From positions 1 through 24,715 of the IMG/VR virus record IMGVR_UViG_3300036785_000081: a DNA stretch of 24,715 nucleotides; one strand, 5' to 3'. The notes under the pieces were generated by a model, which saw only the letters and a list, made by a program, of their open reading frames with translations, was not told where the DNA came from and made no database searches. Below are positions 9,489 to 15,940 of the stretch, piece after piece. Positions within the stretch are counted from its first letter, which is position 1; each line of letters starts with the position of its first letter. Position numbers and translations under genes: made by a program. This stretch comes from a virus.

Positions 9489-9648
9489 GCCTCGCCTGCC
9501 GTTCCATGCGCTCGTTCTCGACCCGGTTGTGGTCAGACACCCGCTCGACTACCGCCCACATCGCGATCTCGTAATCCTCGTCGCCGTCGAACAGCCGCCC
9601 GCTATCGACCGGGATCCGCAACAGCGAGCAGTTCTTGACCAGTTCCAC
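9481..9648 (-). CDS. Second tail chaperone frame (own GTG start or product of -1 frameshift)
   Basis: A 55-codon frame from GTG at 9648 (MELVKNCSLLRIP...) to a TGA overlapping the tape measure start. It is -1 relative to the upstream chaperone gene, whose TAG lies 11 nt before this GTG. The GTG has a fair ribosome binding site (AGGGGA, 7-nt spacing), so independent initiation is plausible. Alternatively it is the extension of a G/G-T type frameshift product, since the open frame continues upstream across the stop at 9660. The slip site is not canonical; the nearest candidate is GGATTTC just before the stop. The protein is acidic then basic (FDGDEDYEIAMWAV, RVENERMERQARHG) and fits the C-terminal part of such chaperones. 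Confidence 0.65.
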   Translation of the reverse strand: MELVKNCSLLRIPVDSGRLFDGDEDYEIAMWAVVERVSDHNRVENERMERQARHG

Positions 9649-9659
9649 GACGGGATCCC

Positions 9660-10175
9660 CTAGAAATCCTTCTCTAGATCCTTGCTGACGCTGACCTCGG
9701 TCCCGCGCAGCCAGTCCATGTAGTTCGTCGCGAAGAGGTTGAGCATGTGATCGGGGATCACCGCGAGCAACGCCTGGCGATGCGTCAACTCCGGCCCGAG
9801 TTCTGGCCGTTTGGACATCGCCACGTCTTTCCAAGTGATGCCCTCGACCGACTCCGGCGTGCCGTTCGGCATGACCTCCCAGAACCCGACCGTGGCCGCG
9901 ACCAAGATGTCCGCGTTGATGTAGGAGCCGCGCAGCGCCTTGTCGTGGATGCGCTCGTGGCGGTCCACGATCCGCTGCTGCGACTTGGAGCCGACCGGCT
10001 TGACTTGCAGCTTGAAGACATCCTCGAACCCCGGCACGTCGATTAGGTCGTCTTCCCGGCGCTCTAGCTCGTCGCGCCGCTGCGCGATCCTCGCCGCCAG
10101 CGAGCCGAGCCGTGGCCCACTGCCATTGGGTTCGGTCGCTTCCTCGGCGATCACATTCACTGGTACGTCTTCCAT
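9660..10175 (-). CDS. Tail assembly chaperone
   Basis: 171 aa, ATG at 10175 with a purine-rich leader (AAAGTGAGAGTGG). The protein is soluble and charged: Arg/Glu-rich helix at ~30-45 (ARIAQRRDELERREDD), then DVFKLQVKPVGSKSQQRIVDRH and a C-terminal helix region (AVIPDHMLNLFATNYMDWL). It sits between tail tube and tape measure, which is the fixed place of the chaperone in long-tailed phages, where it coats the tape measure before tube assembly. The call is mostly positional; I do not recognise the exact family. A following frame at 9481-9648 could be its frameshift extension. Confidence 0.72.
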   Translation of the reverse strand: MEDVPVNVIAEEATEPNGSGPRLGSLAARIAQRRDELERREDDLIDVPGFEDVFKLQVKPVGSKSQQRIVDRHERIHDKALRGSYINADILVAATVGFWEVMPNGTPESVEGITWKDVAMSKRPELGPELTHRQALLAVIPDHMLNLFATNYMDWLRGTEVSVSKDLEKDF

Positions 10176-10196
10176 CGTCCACTCTCACTTTGGAAG

Positions 10197-10231
10197 GTGG
10201 CCAAGCCGGGGTGTCACCCCCCGCTGGCCAC
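10197..10231 (-). terminator. GC-rich hairpin after the basic-protein gene
   Basis: The arms GTGGCCA and TGGCCAC enclose a second GC stem (GGGG with CCCC) around a small loop. The hairpin starts 3 nt after the TAA of the upstream gene and ends before the chaperone leader. No U-tract follows, so it may be a Rho-independent terminator of the U-less type common in actinobacteria, an attenuator, or an mRNA processing/stability element. Confidence 0.5.
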
Positions 10232-10233
10232 GT

Positions 10234-10449
10234 TTACGGATGCTGTCTCTGCCGCTTTTGCACCTGCTGCATGATGCGGTTGAACTGAGCCGGTGACATC
10301 GGATTGCCCGACCCACCGCAGACGAACTTGCGCCTGCGCTGCGTCGTCGTGTGCGGCTTCTTGGTCTTCTTGGTTCGCATCGCGTGGCCGTGCGTGCCCT
10401 TGCGGCGGTGTTTGCCTCGGGTGGTCTTCGCCTTGGCCTTGGCTTTCAC
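10234..10449 (-). CDS. Small strongly basic protein between tail tube and chaperone
   Basis: 71 aa, starting at a GTG that overlaps the tail tube stop as GTGA (10446-10449), a coupled start. The first ~40 residues are almost all Lys, Arg, His and Thr (KAKAKAKTTRGKHRRKG, RTKKTKKPHTTTQRRRK). The rest (CGGSGNPMSPAQFNRIMQQV) looks like a short helix. Composition suggests nucleic-acid binding or contact with an acidic partner. A function in the virion is possible because of its position among tail genes, but no family is recognised. Codon use matches the neighbours. Confidence 0.7.
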   Translation of the reverse strand: MKAKAKAKTTRGKHRRKGTHGHAMRTKKTKKPHTTTQRRRKFVCGGSGNPMSPAQFNRIMQQVQKRQRQHP

Positions 10450-10871
10450 GCCCTGCGCTCGTCGCAGCCGACCACGACCGTATACATGCCTTGCGTGCCC
10501 GAGTCGAAGTTCACATCGGGCAGATGCGCCTCTTTGACGCGGCCCGTGACCCGGAAGCTCGCGCCGGGGATCGCGATGCCCTCGATGTCGAGATACTGGA
10601 TCGACACGACCGCTCGGCCCTTGCCGACGCGGTCTTCGAGCTTCGGGTGCTGGCCGACCATCACGTCCGAGTTCTGGATCGTCAGCGTGGCATCGCCGCG
10701 TGCGGCTGGCCCGCCGATGTTGATCTCTTTGCCCATCCCGCCCGGTCGCGTCTTGGCGTCGGCAGCCGTCAGCGCACCGCCCGTGTAGGTACACCACGAG
10801 TTGCCGTCGCCGAACGCAGCACCATCGACCGACAGTCCGATGTCCGCTTGGTCTTCGCGGATGTACGTCAT
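10446..10871 (-). CDS. Tail tube protein
   Basis: 141 aa, ATG at 10871 preceded by GTGAGG at a good distance. The protein is beta-rich, with YIREDQADIGLSVDG at the N-terminus, GKEINIGGPAARGDATLTIQ in the middle and VSIQYLDIEGIAIPGASFRV before the end. Its size (about 140-170 aa) and its location directly after the sheath gene are as in P2, Mu and T4-like contractile tails, where the tube polymerises inside the sheath. No transmembrane or signal segment is visible. The identity is inferred from size, predicted beta content and order. Confidence 0.78.
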   Translation of the reverse strand: MTYIREDQADIGLSVDGAAFGDGNSWCTYTGGALTAADAKTRPGGMGKEINIGGPAARGDATLTIQNSDVMVGQHPKLEDRVGKGRAVVSIQYLDIEGIAIPGASFRVTGRVKEAHLPDVNFDSGTQGMYTVVVGCDERRA

Positions 10872-10896
10872 CGCATCCTCACTTTCACTTTGTCGC

Positions 10897-12021
10897 TCAC
10901 GAGATCACGCCCTGGATCGGCACGCTGACGAGATCGACCACGACCGTGTCGGCGTACTGAGAGAACTTGACCTCGGCGATTCCTTTGAGCGTGGCGTCTG
11001 CCGCCGTCGCCGCCGTGTTGACCGTCACGCTGACGTTGATGTTGTACGCCTCGTCCGGCGTGTTGCCGTACAGCCCGCCAGCGTCGTGTAGGTCTTTGCA
11101 GACCAGCGCCAAGTCGGCTCCGAACCGCGCCGCGAGCTTGCCCTGGCCGTCGATCGTCCGCATGTAGTAGTTCTCGCCGACAGCCATGCACTGCGCTTTG
11201 AGCCACATCCGCGCCCGAGAGCAGTTCAACTGCCAGAACGGCGTGCTCGGATCGCGGGGGATCGGCGTCACGAACCCGTAGTTCTCAAGGACGCGGTAAA
11301 CGTCCTTGAACATGTTCACGCCATGCTGGAAGCACGCCGCCCGGTCGGAGTCGTTCGGATCCCAGACGAACGACGACGCATACTGCAACGGGAAGTCACG
11401 GCCACCGGCTGCGCGGTTCGGGTTGCCCGCCTGATCGACCAGCGAGCAGAGTCCGGCGATTGCCGCCGACGCCGGGACGACGCGCCCGCCCGAGCCGACG
11501 ACGCCAGCGGGTCCGGCCACGTTGATCCACGAGCCGAAGACGCCGACGTTCTCTTGCGAGCCAACGATCGCCATCGCGTTGTCGCCATGCGCCGTGGTCG
11601 TGGCCACATCGGCGTCGGTCGGACCCACGTCGATCAGCCCGATCCGGTTGTAGGCGTTGACGTGATCGGCGATTGCCTGCTGCACGGCCTGCGCCGGAGT
11701 CTCGCCGACGATCGTGACTTGGCCCGGTCCCAGCTTGGGGTCGAACAGCCCCAGCCCGGTCGCAAAGTCGCCGGTCGCGTCATAGCCGCCGACGTAAGCC
11801 GTGGTCAGCCCGTTGCGGTAGGCCACGTCAAGGTAGTCCCAGAGCACGGGGTTGACGTTGCGCCCGCCCTCGATCGCGCCCTCGAAGTCGGCGGTGGAGT
11901 GCAGCGGCCCCAGCACTGCGGTCGGCGCGGGAGTCAGAACCCCGGCCGCGAACAACTGGCTAATGTCGGTCGGAGCGCCCGCCGCCGCTGGTGCAGTGCG
12001 CTCGTTGACAGTGACGGTCAT
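10897..12021 (-). CDS. Contractile tail sheath protein
   Basis: 374 aa; ATG at 12021 with a strong ribosome binding site (GGAGGGAG) overlapping the stop of the upstream gene. The N-terminal half contains LGPLHSTADFEGAIEGGRNV and VGGYDATGDFATGLGLF. The C-terminal half carries the sheath-type segment with DPNDSDRAACFQHGVNMF, RVLENYGFVTPIP, FWQLNCSRARMWLKAQCMA and the terminal beta part NINVSVTVNTAATAADATLK. In sheath proteins the C-terminal domain contacts neighbouring subunits by strand exchange and drives contraction. At 374 aa it is at the short end of the family (usually 390-500), suggesting few decorating domains. With tube, J and gp25-like genes this defines a myovirus-type tail. Confidence 0.82.
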   Translation of the reverse strand: MTVTVNERTAPAAAGAPTDISQLFAAGVLTPAPTAVLGPLHSTADFEGAIEGGRNVNPVLWDYLDVAYRNGLTTAYVGGYDATGDFATGLGLFDPKLGPGQVTIVGETPAQAVQQAIADHVNAYNRIGLIDVGPTDADVATTTAHGDNAMAIVGSQENVGVFGSWINVAGPAGVVGSGGRVVPASAAIAGLCSLVDQAGNPNRAAGGRDFPLQYASSFVWDPNDSDRAACFQHGVNMFKDVYRVLENYGFVTPIPRDPSTPFWQLNCSRARMWLKAQCMAVGENYYMRTIDGQGKLAARFGADLALVCKDLHDAGGLYGNTPDEAYNINVSVTVNTAATAADATLKGIAEVKFSQYADTVVVDLVSVPIQGVIS

Positions 12022-12669
12022 CTAGCTCCCTCCGGTTCCTCCGATTGACACTGATTCGCCCGCGATGGTCAGATCAATCTCAGTCACCGTGGCTTCGCCG
12101 ACATACGAATCGGCGTCGGGGATCTCCGGCCCCCCGCTCCCTTGGACTGCGACGTTGGTCATCGTGGTAAAGACTGCGGTGGCCCCGGCCAGATAGCGCG
12201 TGCGATCCGTCGCGTCCGGCACGGGTCCGAGCGTCATCGACAGATAACGCAAGTCGTCAATGACATCCGGCGTGCGCCCCTTCTGGACGACGCAGAGCGT
12301 GACCGCGCCCATGAAGATCGACGCCAGCCGCCGCGTTTCCTGCGGCCGTCGGCCGCGCACGATCACCGATACGGCCGTGCGCCAGTCCACCCGATAGAAC
12401 GTGTTCGGCCCGCCGACAGCGGCGATCGCCGAGCTTGTCTCGACCACGATCGCCGGTAGCTGGTGATCCAGCCACTCGTAGTTCTCGACCGTGTTCGTGT
12501 ACGTGCGCGGCAGCGGCATCGCCTTACTCGTCGGCACCTTCTGCGACATCGGGCGCAGATAGGTCGGTGCCCACTTCTGCAACGCCGCGATCAGCGCCAG
12601 ATCGACATCCGTCGAGAGCACGACCGGCCCGAGCGTGCCCAGCGACACGACTGGCGGCGGCACGCTCAT
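12022..12669 (-). CDS. Tail terminator-like / head-tail joining protein
   Basis: 215 aa, ATG overlapping the upstream stop by ATGA. Recognisable stretches are STDVDLALIAALQKWAPTYL at the N-terminus, then a beta-alpha core (LDHQLPAIVVETSSAIAAVG, WRTAVSVIVRGRRPQETRRL) and a C-terminal beta part (VTEIDLTIAGESVSIGG). Position immediately before the sheath gene, after the tail completion gene, matches the tail terminator that caps the tube and joins it to the head. The sequence itself does not identify a family firmly, so the role is inferred from synteny. Confidence 0.62.
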   Translation of the reverse strand: MSVPPPVVSLGTLGPVVLSTDVDLALIAALQKWAPTYLRPMSQKVPTSKAMPLPRTYTNTVENYEWLDHQLPAIVVETSSAIAAVGGPNTFYRVDWRTAVSVIVRGRRPQETRRLASIFMGAVTLCVVQKGRTPDVIDDLRYLSMTLGPVPDATDRTRYLAGATAVFTTMTNVAVQGSGGPEIPDADSYVGEATVTEIDLTIAGESVSIGGTGGS

Positions 12670-13079
12670 TCGGTGCCCATGATGTGATCGCCGAGCTTGG
12701 CGGTGACGCGCTCGCCGAGATCGGGTGGCTGCTGGACGACCATGTTCGCGCCGCTTCGCGCCAGCCCGCCGCGAGCCGTCTGCGGCCCGATGTGCTCGGT
12801 CTGGAAGCGGGCATAGAAGACGTGCGTGCCGAACACCATGCCCTTCGGATTCACGTCGCGGACGGCGTCCGCTCCCGGCTCGGTCAGCGATGCCCGGAGC
12901 TTGCCGGTCTTGACGTACCTGCCGCCGTAGCCCGCGAACAAGCTCTGCTCGAACTCTTCCATGTAGCGGATCTCGCCCTGGAAGACCTCGGTCATATTGG
13001 CGGCGCGTTCGGACATCTGGCCGAGCAGCGCCGACAGCTTGTCGCCGCCGATGACCTCGACAATGTTCTGGACGGCCAT
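12666..13079 (-). CDS. Tail completion / virion morphogenesis protein (HK97 gp10-like or gpS-like)
   Basis: 137 aa, ATG at 13079. It has an N-terminal helix pair (LSALLGQMSERAANMTEVF, then YMEEFEQSLF). The TGKLRASLT motif follows, then a beta region with GMVFGTHVFYARFQTEHIG. The combination TG.LR.SlT followed by ..G....YA...q.G is characteristic of HK97 gp10-like and P2 gpS-like tail completion proteins. These act at the head-tail interface and are needed for stable tails. Gene order (capsid, two connector genes, this gene, terminator, sheath) agrees. Confidence 0.75.
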   Translation of the reverse strand: MAVQNIVEVIGGDKLSALLGQMSERAANMTEVFQGEIRYMEEFEQSLFAGYGGRYVKTGKLRASLTEPGADAVRDVNPKGMVFGTHVFYARFQTEHIGPQTARGGLARSGANMVVQQPPDLGERVTAKLGDHIMGTE

Positions 13080-13082
13080 CTC

Positions 13083-13589
13083 TCAGTCTCCGGGGATCTC
13101 CACGATCACCTTCGGCGGTGGTGCCGGGTAGTAGGGGTCGTAGTCGGTCATCGTGGAGCGCACGACCGGCGAATCAACTCGCGTCCCAGCGCCGCCGCCA
13201 CCGATGATCAGTTGGATCCCGGCGATCGTCGCGCTGAGTGCCGCCGTGTATCCGGCAGCCGAACCCGCCACCGCCTGCTCGCGGTAGAAGCCGAACTCCA
13301 CATAGATCGCCGCCTGCAACGTCACGGCCTGCTTGACGCGGGGATATGCCGCCGCCGAGAACTGGAACGGGAGCACCGAGAGCACGGTCTGCATCGCTTG
13401 AGTGATCACGGCCGCGCACTCCACGTCGGTCGGTCGCGTGTCGGCGTCGTAGGTGCCGACCTCGTCGCCCGCCTCGTTGAGCGTGCGCGTGTGCGTCAGC
13501 AGCGCCACGTCACCGACCGTCGGCGTGATCTGTGCGACATCGACCGCCTCGTAGTCGATGTCCATGATCGGTGATTCGGTGGTGCTCAT
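13083..13589 (-). CDS. Head-tail connector/adaptor candidate
   Basis: 168 aa, ATG at 13589 two bases after the previous stop, with GAG just upstream. The N-terminal 60 residues are acidic (MDIDYEAVDVAQITPTVGD, EAGDEVGTYDADTR). The middle is helical (VKQAVTLQAAIYVEFGFYRE), followed by AALSATIAGIQLIIGGGGAG and a Pro/Tyr-rich end (DPYYPAPPP). A helical core preceded by a short domain at this location fits the adaptor that docks under the portal in long-tailed phages (HK97 gp6 or SPP1 gp15 type). The assignment rests on order and size, not on a motif. Confidence 0.58.
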   Translation of the reverse strand: MSTTESPIMDIDYEAVDVAQITPTVGDVALLTHTRTLNEAGDEVGTYDADTRPTDVECAAVITQAMQTVLSVLPFQFSAAAYPRVKQAVTLQAAIYVEFGFYREQAVAGSAAGYTAALSATIAGIQLIIGGGGAGTRVDSPVVRSTMTDYDPYYPAPPPKVIVEIPGD

Positions 13590-13590
13590 C

Positions 13591-13851
13591 TCAGAGGTAG
13601 TTCAAGTCCTGGTTCGTGACCGGGATCGTGTCGGGGTCGTCGTCTTGGACGTAGGGGATCGCCTGGTCTGCGCGGTAGTCGAGCCACGCCTGCGTCTTGC
13701 CGCGCAGCGCGTAGGCGGCGTTCGGGTCGCCGACGAGACTGGCCTGCAACTGCGCCCGGAACGCGAACCGATTGGCCCGCTGGTCGCGCCATAGCTGCGC
13801 CCGGTCGGCCTCGTCCTGGTTGTAAGCGTTGGTGAGCGGGAAATCGGACAT
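13591..13851 (-). CDS. Small protein following the major capsid gene, function unknown
   Basis: 86 aa, ATG at 13851 with no clear Shine-Dalgarno sequence; the start is taken because the protein begins at once in good composition (MSDFPLTNAYNQDEADR). It is polar and Arg/Asp/Gln-rich with likely helices (WRDQRANRFAFRAQLQASL), followed by an acidic end (VQDDDPDTIPVTNQDLNYL). It may be a head decoration or head-tail joining component, by position only. A large hairpin between this gene and the capsid gene could set its expression relative to capsid. Confidence 0.65.
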   Translation of the reverse strand: MSDFPLTNAYNQDEADRAQLWRDQRANRFAFRAQLQASLVGDPNAAYALRGKTQAWLDYRADQAIPYVQDDDPDTIPVTNQDLNYL

Positions 13852-13865
13852 TGATCACTGACTGA

Positions 13866-13908
13866 CTGTGCGGGGGTCTGGACCCGTGAAGCCCAGACCC
13901 CCGCGCAG
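13866..13908 (-). terminator. 16-bp GC-rich hairpin directly downstream of the major capsid gene
   Basis: Arms 13866-13881 and 13893-13908 pair over 16 positions with one A-C mismatch in the transcript and an 11-nt loop. The core is GGGGGTCTGG with CCAGACCCCC. It begins 3 nt after the capsid TGA. There is no U-tract. It probably attenuates transcription or protects the capsid mRNA 3' end, so that capsid is made in excess over downstream tail genes. Confidence 0.65.
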
Positions 13909-13911
13909 CCC

Positions 13912-14865
13912 TCACGGAAGGTGGACCGTCGCGACCGGGTAGCGATCGGCCTCGACCGGCTGGTCCCAACTGATCGGGTTGGCGACTTGCCACCCGGCGC
14001 GGAACGTGAACCGCATCGCGACCATGTCCTGCTGCGGCAGGTTGTAGATGATCGCGTTCGTGTTGTCCGTGATCACAGCCTGATCCAGCAGCTTCATCGT
14101 GATGTCGCGCCGGACACCGATCACGAACTGGCTTTGGAACTCGCCGATGAACGCTTCGACCGCGCCGGTTCCACCCGGCCACAGCCCGCGCATCGGATAC
14201 GCGATCGGCAGCCCGTTGTACTCGGTGAGCGCCGGGTCGGTGCCGGACATCCGGTCGCCGAGCGTGTTACGCAGACGACGCAGCTTGCCTCGGAACGTCC
14301 GCACGGCCACGATCCCGTCGGCATCGAAGCCGTCGGCCTCGATCAGCCCTTGCGCCGCGTCGATGTCGTCCTGAATCCCACCGGCAGCGACCGCCGCGCC
14401 CTCGACTTGCGCGTTGCCCGCCGCTGCGGCGGCAGCCGCCACGTTAGTCGGGAACGTCGCCGGAGCGTTGTTGCCGAAGAACACCGCCGAGTCGAGCGTG
14501 CGGGCAATCTCGGCCGTCACCGCTGGCTCGATCTCTGCCCAGATGTCGATGTTGCCCTGGTCGAGCACGTCGTCCAGCACGTTCTCGGGGATCGGGCAGA
14601 CGACCGCGATCTCTTCGATGTTCAGATACTTGTTCCCCCACGCCATCTCGGTCGTCTGCTTGAGGCCGGTATCGCCGTTGACCCAATAGGCCATCGGGAG
14701 CGCGGAGAGGATTGGGAACCGGACTTGCGCGGCTGCGACCGGGACGCGCCGAAACATCTGCAACGTCGCCGACTCTGCCGACAAGTTGGTCAGCATCTCG
14801 TTCGAGACTTCCTCGGGAACGAGTGCCGCTGCGTCGGAGCGCGTGGTCTGAGTGTTGTACGCCAT
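13912..14865 (-). CDS. Major capsid protein, HK97 fold
   Basis: 317 aa; ATG at 14865 with an excellent ribosome binding site (GGGGAGG, 8-nt spacing), fitting high expression. It begins with a short N-arm (RSDAAALVPEEVSNEML) and not with a long delta/scaffold domain, in keeping with the separate scaffold gene upstream. Family-like segments are VRFPILSALPMAYWVNGDTG (E-loop region), EEIAVVCPIPENVLDDV (spine helix), SAVFFGNNAP, and the A-domain part with GLPIAYPMRG, IGVRRDITMKLLDQAV and MVAMRFTFRAGWQVANP. The last of these is the typical C-terminal signature of Phage_capsid proteins. No maturation protease gene is recognised next to it. Confidence 0.9.
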   Translation of the reverse strand: MAYNTQTTRSDAAALVPEEVSNEMLTNLSAESATLQMFRRVPVAAAQVRFPILSALPMAYWVNGDTGLKQTTEMAWGNKYLNIEEIAVVCPIPENVLDDVLDQGNIDIWAEIEPAVTAEIARTLDSAVFFGNNAPATFPTNVAAAAAAAGNAQVEGAAVAAGGIQDDIDAAQGLIEADGFDADGIVAVRTFRGKLRRLRNTLGDRMSGTDPALTEYNGLPIAYPMRGLWPGGTGAVEAFIGEFQSQFVIGVRRDITMKLLDQAVITDNTNAIIYNLPQQDMVAMRFTFRAGWQVANPISWDQPVEADRYPVATVHLP

Positions 14866-14868
14866 CGC

Positions 14869-15102
14869 TTACGCCTCCCCTCCGACCGACGCTTCCATCG
14901 CCGCAATCTCGGCTTTCTTGGCAGCCAAGAGCGAGTCGAAGGCGCTCGGGTTCTCGTCGTAGTCCGGCTGCTCCGGCCGATCGCCGAAGTAGCCCTGCTC
15001 CTGCGCCTTCTCGCGCAGTTCCGCCGCTCCGGCAGCGGCCTTGTCTTTGGCTGCGCCCGTCTTCTCGCGGGGAGCCGCGCTCGTCTTGGCCTCGTCAGCC
15101 AT
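14869..15102 (-). CDS. Small charged head-region protein
   Basis: 77 aa from ATG at 15102 (MADEAKTSAAPREKTG), preceded by AGGCGG at 9 nt. TTG codons further upstream in frame are possible but less likely. The first half is Ala/Lys/Glu-rich and probably disordered or helical; the second half has GYFGDRPEQPDYDENPSAF and a final helix (LLAAKKAEIAAMEASVGG). It lies between scaffold and capsid, 3 nt before the capsid GCG-ATG context, and is probably co-translated. It could be a head decoration, minor scaffold or capsid-binding protein; no family recognised. Confidence 0.65.
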   Translation of the reverse strand: MADEAKTSAAPREKTGAAKDKAAAGAAELREKAQEQGYFGDRPEQPDYDENPSAFDSLLAAKKAEIAAMEASVGGEA

Positions 15103-15136
15103 CGTCAACAACCGCCTTTTGCTGGAAAAGATGGAT

Positions 15137-15649
15137 TCAGCGACGACCGGCCGCTTGACGGATGAGATCGTTCATCGTCTTCGGCCTGCCGACTGCTGGA
15201 CCGCGAACGCCACCGTGAAAGTCGGTGGTCGTGCCGTTGTCCGGCTCGCCCATCTCTTTCATCAGCGCCTTCGCGTCTTCGACCATCTCTTCGCGGTTGC
15301 CGCCCTGGATTCGCTTCGCAGAGCGCAGCGGCAGCCCAACCTCGGCAGCGATCTCGTACTTGCTCGCCTTGGACCGCTCGGTGTCGCGCTCACGCTCGGC
15401 CGTGTTGGCTCGGTCGCGCTCGCGCTCCACTTCGGTCTTGCCTTGGTCTTCTAGCTGCTTGGTTCGATCGCGGAGCGTGTTGCGCTCGCGCCGCACTGAC
15501 CGATTCTCGCCACGAAGACGCCGGATCTCATCTTGGGCAGCCTGCCCCGTCAGAGGTTCCGGCTCGTTTGACCCCTGGTCATCCCCCCCGTCGCCGGGAG
15601 GCGTGTTCGTGCTGTCGTCCGGGTCCGGCCCGGTTGTCTCATCAGTCAC
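15137..15649 (-). CDS. Capsid scaffolding protein
   Basis: 170 aa if started at GTG 15649 (MTDETTGPDPDDS). An in-frame upstream GTG at 15733 would add 28 residues, but that stretch contains a very strong hairpin and a promoter-like element, so I prefer the inner start. The N-terminus is acidic and Pro/Gly/Asp-rich. Residues ~35-110 form a long charged coiled coil (DEIRRLRGENRSVRRERN, VERERDRANTAERERDTER). The C-terminal part is basic (AVGRPKTMNDLIRQAAGRR), as in scaffolds whose C-terminal helix binds capsid protein. Position between portal and capsid genes supports the call. If the promoter element is used, the transcript would be nearly leaderless. Confidence 0.8.
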   Translation of the reverse strand: MTDETTGPDPDDSTNTPPGDGGDDQGSNEPEPLTGQAAQDEIRRLRGENRSVRRERNTLRDRTKQLEDQGKTEVERERDRANTAERERDTERSKASKYEIAAEVGLPLRSAKRIQGGNREEMVEDAKALMKEMGEPDNGTTTDFHGGVRGPAVGRPKTMNDLIRQAAGRR

Positions 15650-15660
15650 GATTGGCGCGA

Positions 15661-15691
15661 ATCGTAGCGCCGCACGGGCGAACTTGTCCAA
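15661..15691 (-). promoter_or_regulatory. Promoter-like element upstream of the scaffold gene
   Basis: Reading leftward: TTGGAC (15691-15686), a 19-bp spacer, then TACGAT (15666-15661). The -10-like box lies within GGCGCTACGATTCGCGCC, an interrupted palindrome. A very similar element occurs at 22501-22530 before another gene. The spacing is slightly long, so this is a moderate call supported mainly by the duplication. Confidence 0.45.
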
Positions 15692-15719
15692 CGGGGGGTG
15701 TGACACCCCCGGTTGGACA
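15685..15719 (-). terminator. Strong hairpin between the small membrane gene and the scaffold gene
   Basis: An 8-bp outer stem (TGTCCAAC with GTTGGACA) and a 7-bp inner stem (GGGGGTG with CACCCCC) are separated by one G/G opposition and closed by a 3-nt loop. There is no U-tract. It may end head-gene transcripts from upstream or insulate the promoter-like element that follows. The -35-like box of that element overlaps its distal arm. Its sequence resembles the hairpins at 10197 and 22628. Confidence 0.55.
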
Positions 15720-15724
15720 CCTTC

Positions 15725-15744
15725 GGTTCCCACGCGGGAACTAG
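15725..15744. promoter_or_regulatory. 20-bp palindromic site, copy 1
   Basis: GGTTCCC, 4 nt, GGGAAC followed by TAG: a perfect 6-bp inverted repeat (GTTCCC/GGGAAC) with a 4-bp centre. A second copy at 23927-23946 is identical at 18 of 20 positions and in the same orientation. Both lie in junctions between genes. It is a candidate operator, or in RNA a small hairpin near a start codon. Confidence 0.4.
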
Positions 15745-15751
15745 ATGCCGA

Positions 15752-15910
15752 TCAATACCAACGGCTGCGCCCGCCGACGGGGTGTCCCACGCCGCCAGCG
15801 ACCGCGAGCACCAGCCCGACGATCAAGACGATGATCCCGATCGTGAACAGCACCGCGACCTTCGGGATCAGAAGGCCGAGCAGGATAAGGATGAGTCCAA
15901 GGATGATCAC
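15752..15910 (-). CDS. Small membrane protein, DUF6131-like
   Basis: 52 aa, from GTG at 15910 (a TTG two codons earlier is also possible). It has two hydrophobic segments, about residues 2-15 (IILGLILILLGLLI) and 18-40 (VAVLFTIGIIVLIVGLVLAV), followed by GHPVGGRSRWY. The length, the MIILGLILILLG opening and the GG.R..WY end fit the actinobacterial and actinophage DUF6131 family of unknown function. It lies between portal and scaffold genes, an odd place for a membrane protein. It could be a second holin-like or membrane-stress protein, but nothing in the sequence proves this. Confidence 0.72.
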   Translation of the reverse strand: MIILGLILILLGLLIPKVAVLFTIGIIVLIVGLVLAVAGGVGHPVGGRSRWY

Positions 15911-15940
15911 GCCCAAGCAGCTACCCGGCTGGCCGTTGGA

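Noticed and set aside
13921-15165. 414-codon plus-strand frame opposite the capsid gene
   Set aside because: Arg/His/Asp-rich shadow caused by high GC at third positions of the real minus-strand genes; the same holds for 7542-8696, 12435-13574 and 5024-6052 on the plus strand.
15650-15733. Scaffold start at the upstream GTG 15733
   Set aside because: It would place a 15-bp hairpin and a promoter-like element inside the coding region and lacks a ribosome binding site; it is still possible.
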